Origin: Acidobacteriota bacterium
Lineage (GTDB): Bacteria; Acidobacteriota; Terriglobia; Terriglobales; Acidobacteriaceae
Length of the DNA: 8,034 nucleotides
Direction of reading: 5' to 3'
Assembly (NCBI GenBank): GCA_021802085.1
Contig: JAKAAZ010000167.1
Span: forward strand, 1 to 8,034
Part shown: positions 6,357-8,034 of the stretch, one piece after another
Layout of the letters: the number at the start of each line of letters is the position of its first letter
Numbering within the stretch: position 1 is the first letter of the stretch
Notes under the pieces: model-generated
Databases searched by the model: none
Told to the model about the DNA's origin: nothing
Seen by the model: the letters and a program-made list of their open reading frames with translations, nothing else
Position numbers and translations under genes: made by a program

Positions 6357-7042
6357 TTACGGCAAAACCGGGTCGGAGGCGGGCACCAGATCGCCGTATA
6401 GAAATCCTTCGCGTTCGACATCGTGGGTGTGCTCCACAGGAATCGGTTGCGAGAACATCGGCCCCGCATAGGCAAAACTATGGAACTCTCCGCGCTCACC
6501 GCAGGGGTCTACGGCAGGCGGCAAATCGTTGAGAAATTCTGCGTTGTACACACGCCCGCAAAAGGAAGCCGGAAGCTGTCGCGGATCCAGGCAGGTGATG
6601 CGAGCACGCAGCCCCGCTGCGACCATCTGGCGGGCAAGCTGATCGGTTGGGATTCCCCAGATAGGGAAGACCGGTTCGAGCCCGGTCCCTGCCGGATGCT
6701 CAATGCGATAGGCGCGAATCTCTTCCAGGAACAAATCCCCAAATGCAACGGCCTCGAATCCCTCCTGTACGGCGCGAACGCACACCGCCTCCATGCGCGT
6801 TTCATACTCTGCATTCAAGCAAGGGTAGGGAAGCGGGATCTTCCAAATCGGCAGGCCGACTGAGATCGCCTGCCGATCCGTAACTCCGCGCGAAAACCGT
6901 GGATGGTGACCCGGCTAAATTGTTCGTTCACTGTGGTTGGCAATGCAGCCACGTTGTACGCAGGATTCTGGCGCAAGGTATGGAGAGCCCATGCGCTGTT
7001 CTTGCCGCCGTTCCAGCTCAACAAGATCTTTTTCGGTTGCAT
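6357..7042 (-). pseudogene. Dph6-like ATP-pyrophosphatase (adenine nucleotide alpha hydrolase), frameshifted
   Basis: Two adjacent frames together encode one Dph6/MJ0570-like protein of about 228 aa. Frame one (7042 to about 6884) gives the PP-loop region LLSWNGGKNSAWALH and TTVNEQFSRVTIHGFRAE. Frame two (6884-6357) continues VTDRQAISVGLPIWKIPLPY, then AFGDLFLEEIRAYR, TGLEPVFPIWG, CLDPRQLPASFCGR and VDPCGERGEFHSF. Joining at the Glu codon 6884-6886 keeps the usual family spacing, which implies one lost base. The PP-loop is also atypical, NGGKNS against SGGKDS. The start at 7042 has AAGGGAG 6 nt upstream. Archaeal and eukaryotic Dph6 amidates diphthine on EF2; bacteria lack diphthamide, so the role of bacterial homologues is unknown. 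It lies 31 nt after gltX. It may be a true pseudogene or an assembly error. Confidence 0.88.
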
Positions 7043-7048
7043 TGCCGA

Positions 7049-7055
7049 CTCCCTT
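7049..7055 (-). promoter_or_regulatory. Strong Shine-Dalgarno of the Dph6-like gene
   Basis: AAGGGAG on the minus strand ends 6 nt before the ATG at 7042. It fixes the start of the broken gene and lies in the 31-nt gap after the gltX stop. The translation signal is intact even though the coding frame is not. Confidence 0.7.
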
Positions 7056-7073
7056 GTACGGAATGAATGCGAT

Positions 7074-8034
7074 TCAGTTTGCCTGGAGGTGCGGAAGGGC
7101 CGAGAGAAAAAGTTCGACACGCTTTCGCACATTCGGAATCGGCGTCGGAAGTGGCAGTTGGGCTCCGGCTTCCATTAGCGGCACCACTTTGTCGAACTCC
7201 GGGCCGGAATGCGCACCGGTCAACGCGATACGCACAGGGTGGAAGAGTTCCTTGCCCTTCACTCCGCTGGCCGCCTTCACTTCGTTCATCACTGCCTTGA
7301 ACGCCTCCGCAGTCGTGGGAGCAGACAATGCGGCGATCCGGGCGGCAAACTCTTCCAGAACTTTGCGGGCTGATGGGATGGCCAGGACCGCGGCATTTTC
7401 TTCATGGGTGATCGCCGCCTCCGGGTCGAACGCAAACAGAAAGCGCGCCTTCTCCGGTAGCTGATCCAGTTGGTCGACGGCAGGAAGAAAAAGCGCCAGC
7501 AATTGCAGAAACCACGTATCCACCTGCGCGTTGCCGGGTTCCGGCAGCCAGCCTTGGGCCATGAAATACGGTCGCGCAAGATCCGCCACGCGCTCAGGGT
7601 CTGCGAGCTTCAGATAATGCCGGTTCAGCCAATGCAGCTTGTTGAAATCGAAAATCGCCGGTGAAGGCGTGACCCGTTCCAGCGTGAATTCCGCCGCCAG
7701 TTCGGACATCGTGAAGGTCTCACGCGTTCCTCCCTCGGCGCCCCATCCGAGCAGCGCAAGGTAATTTGTCAGCGCTTCCGGCAGGATTCCCATTTCCCGA
7801 AACGTCGAGATGGAAGTTGCGCCGTGGCGCTTCGATAGCCGCGTTTTGTCTGGCCCCAGGATGGTCGACAGGTGTGCGAACTGCGGCACCGGCCAGCCAA
7901 ACGCATGGTAGATAGCCACCTGCTTGGGCGTGTTCGAAAGATGATCGTCGCCGCGAATCACGTGGGTAATGTGCATCAGCGCGTCGTCGATCGTGACCAC
8001 GTAGTTATACACGGGCATGCCTGAGGGCCGAGCA
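7074..8034 (-). CDS. gltX: Glutamyl-tRNA synthetase, C-terminal two-thirds (5' end outside the window)
   Basis: GltX charges tRNA with glutamate using ATP, in the cytoplasm. About 319 residues are visible and the frame runs off the right edge. The segment starts in the class I catalytic domain with RPSGMPVYNYVVTIDDALM and THVIRGDDHLSNTPKQ. The KMSKS-type loop reads KTRLSKRHG (coded near 7825-7845). The stem-contact region LGWG and FDFNKLHWLNRHYL follows, then the C-terminal anticodon-binding domain with GVKGKELFHPVRIALTGAHSGPEF. The HIGH motif and roughly the first 150 residues lie beyond the window. The TGA is at 7074-7076. It is the most upstream visible gene of a minus-strand cluster with the Dph6-like pseudogene and the PLP enzyme. 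I cannot tell from this part whether it is discriminating or non-discriminating. Confidence 0.97.
   Translation of the reverse strand, partial: ARPSGMPVYNYVVTIDDALMHITHVIRGDDHLSNTPKQVAIYHAFGWPVPQFAHLSTILGPDKTRLSKRHGATSISTFREMGILPEALTNYLALLGWGAEGGTRETFTMSELAAEFTLERVTPSPAIFDFNKLHWLNRHYLKLADPERVADLARPYFMAQGWLPEPGNAQVDTWFLQLLALFLPAVDQLDQLPEKARFLFAFDPEAAITHEENAAVLAIPSARKVLEEFAARIAALSAPTTAEAFKAVMNEVKAASGVKGKELFHPVRIALTGAHSGPEFDKVVPLMEAGAQLPLPTPIPNVRKRVELFLSALPHLQAN

Noticed and set aside
6878..6890. Programmed ribosomal frameshift in the Dph6-like gene
   Set aside because: There is no X-XXY-YYZ slippery sequence or evident downstream structure, and the family has no known frameshift control. Base loss or sequencing error is simpler.
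1..8034. CRISPR array, tRNA, IS element or phage genes
   Set aside because: No regularly spaced repeats, no cloverleaf-like sequence, and no transposase or phage motif seen on either strand.

Overview
The window looks like a chromosomal, housekeeping-type segment of a bacterium, most likely an Acidobacteriota (Terriglobia-like) genome. That lineage guess rests on moderately high GC, on conserved hypothetical proteins of a style I associate with that group, and on the pairing of a membrane M50/CBS protein with rsmI. It is an inference without a database search. I see no phage, IS element, CRISPR array, tRNA or rRNA.

Layout. (1) 1-742, plus strand: the last 29 codons of an unidentified gene, a 213-bp intergenic stretch with a consensus -10 box and a small dyad, then a 145-aa cytoplasmic protein of unknown function. 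(2) 777-2817, minus strand: a two-gene operon, a membrane M50-type site-2-protease homologue with two CBS domains followed 7 nt later by rsmI (16S rRNA C1402 2'-O-methyltransferase). (3) 3023-3586, plus: rsmD (16S rRNA G966 N2-methyltransferase), divergent from the M50 gene. (4) 3587-3785: a repeat-containing intergenic region. (5) 3786-4496, plus: a secreted protein with a lectin-like beta-sandwich look, closed by a strong intrinsic terminator. (6) 8034-4576, minus: a tight cluster of gltX (glutamyl-tRNA synthetase, 5' end outside the window), a Dph6-like ATP-pyrophosphatase broken by a one-base frameshift, a Cys/Met-metabolism PLP enzyme, and a hypothetical gene coupled through a TAATG stop/start overlap.

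Functionally, three genes serve translation (rsmI, rsmD, gltX). The PLP enzyme belongs to sulfur amino-acid trans-sulfuration, and the others are of unknown role. The two most noteworthy signals are degenerate enzymes. In the M50 homologue the zinc motif HExxH reads RELAR, so it is probably a non-catalytic membrane CBS protein. In the Dph6-like gene a frameshift coincides with changes in the PP-loop (NGGKNS where SGGKDS is expected). A subtler signal is the word AAAGTGT, seen four times, always intergenic, on the plus strand, and paired upstream of the two plus-strand genes of unknown function. I found no clear, wholly new multi-gene system here.
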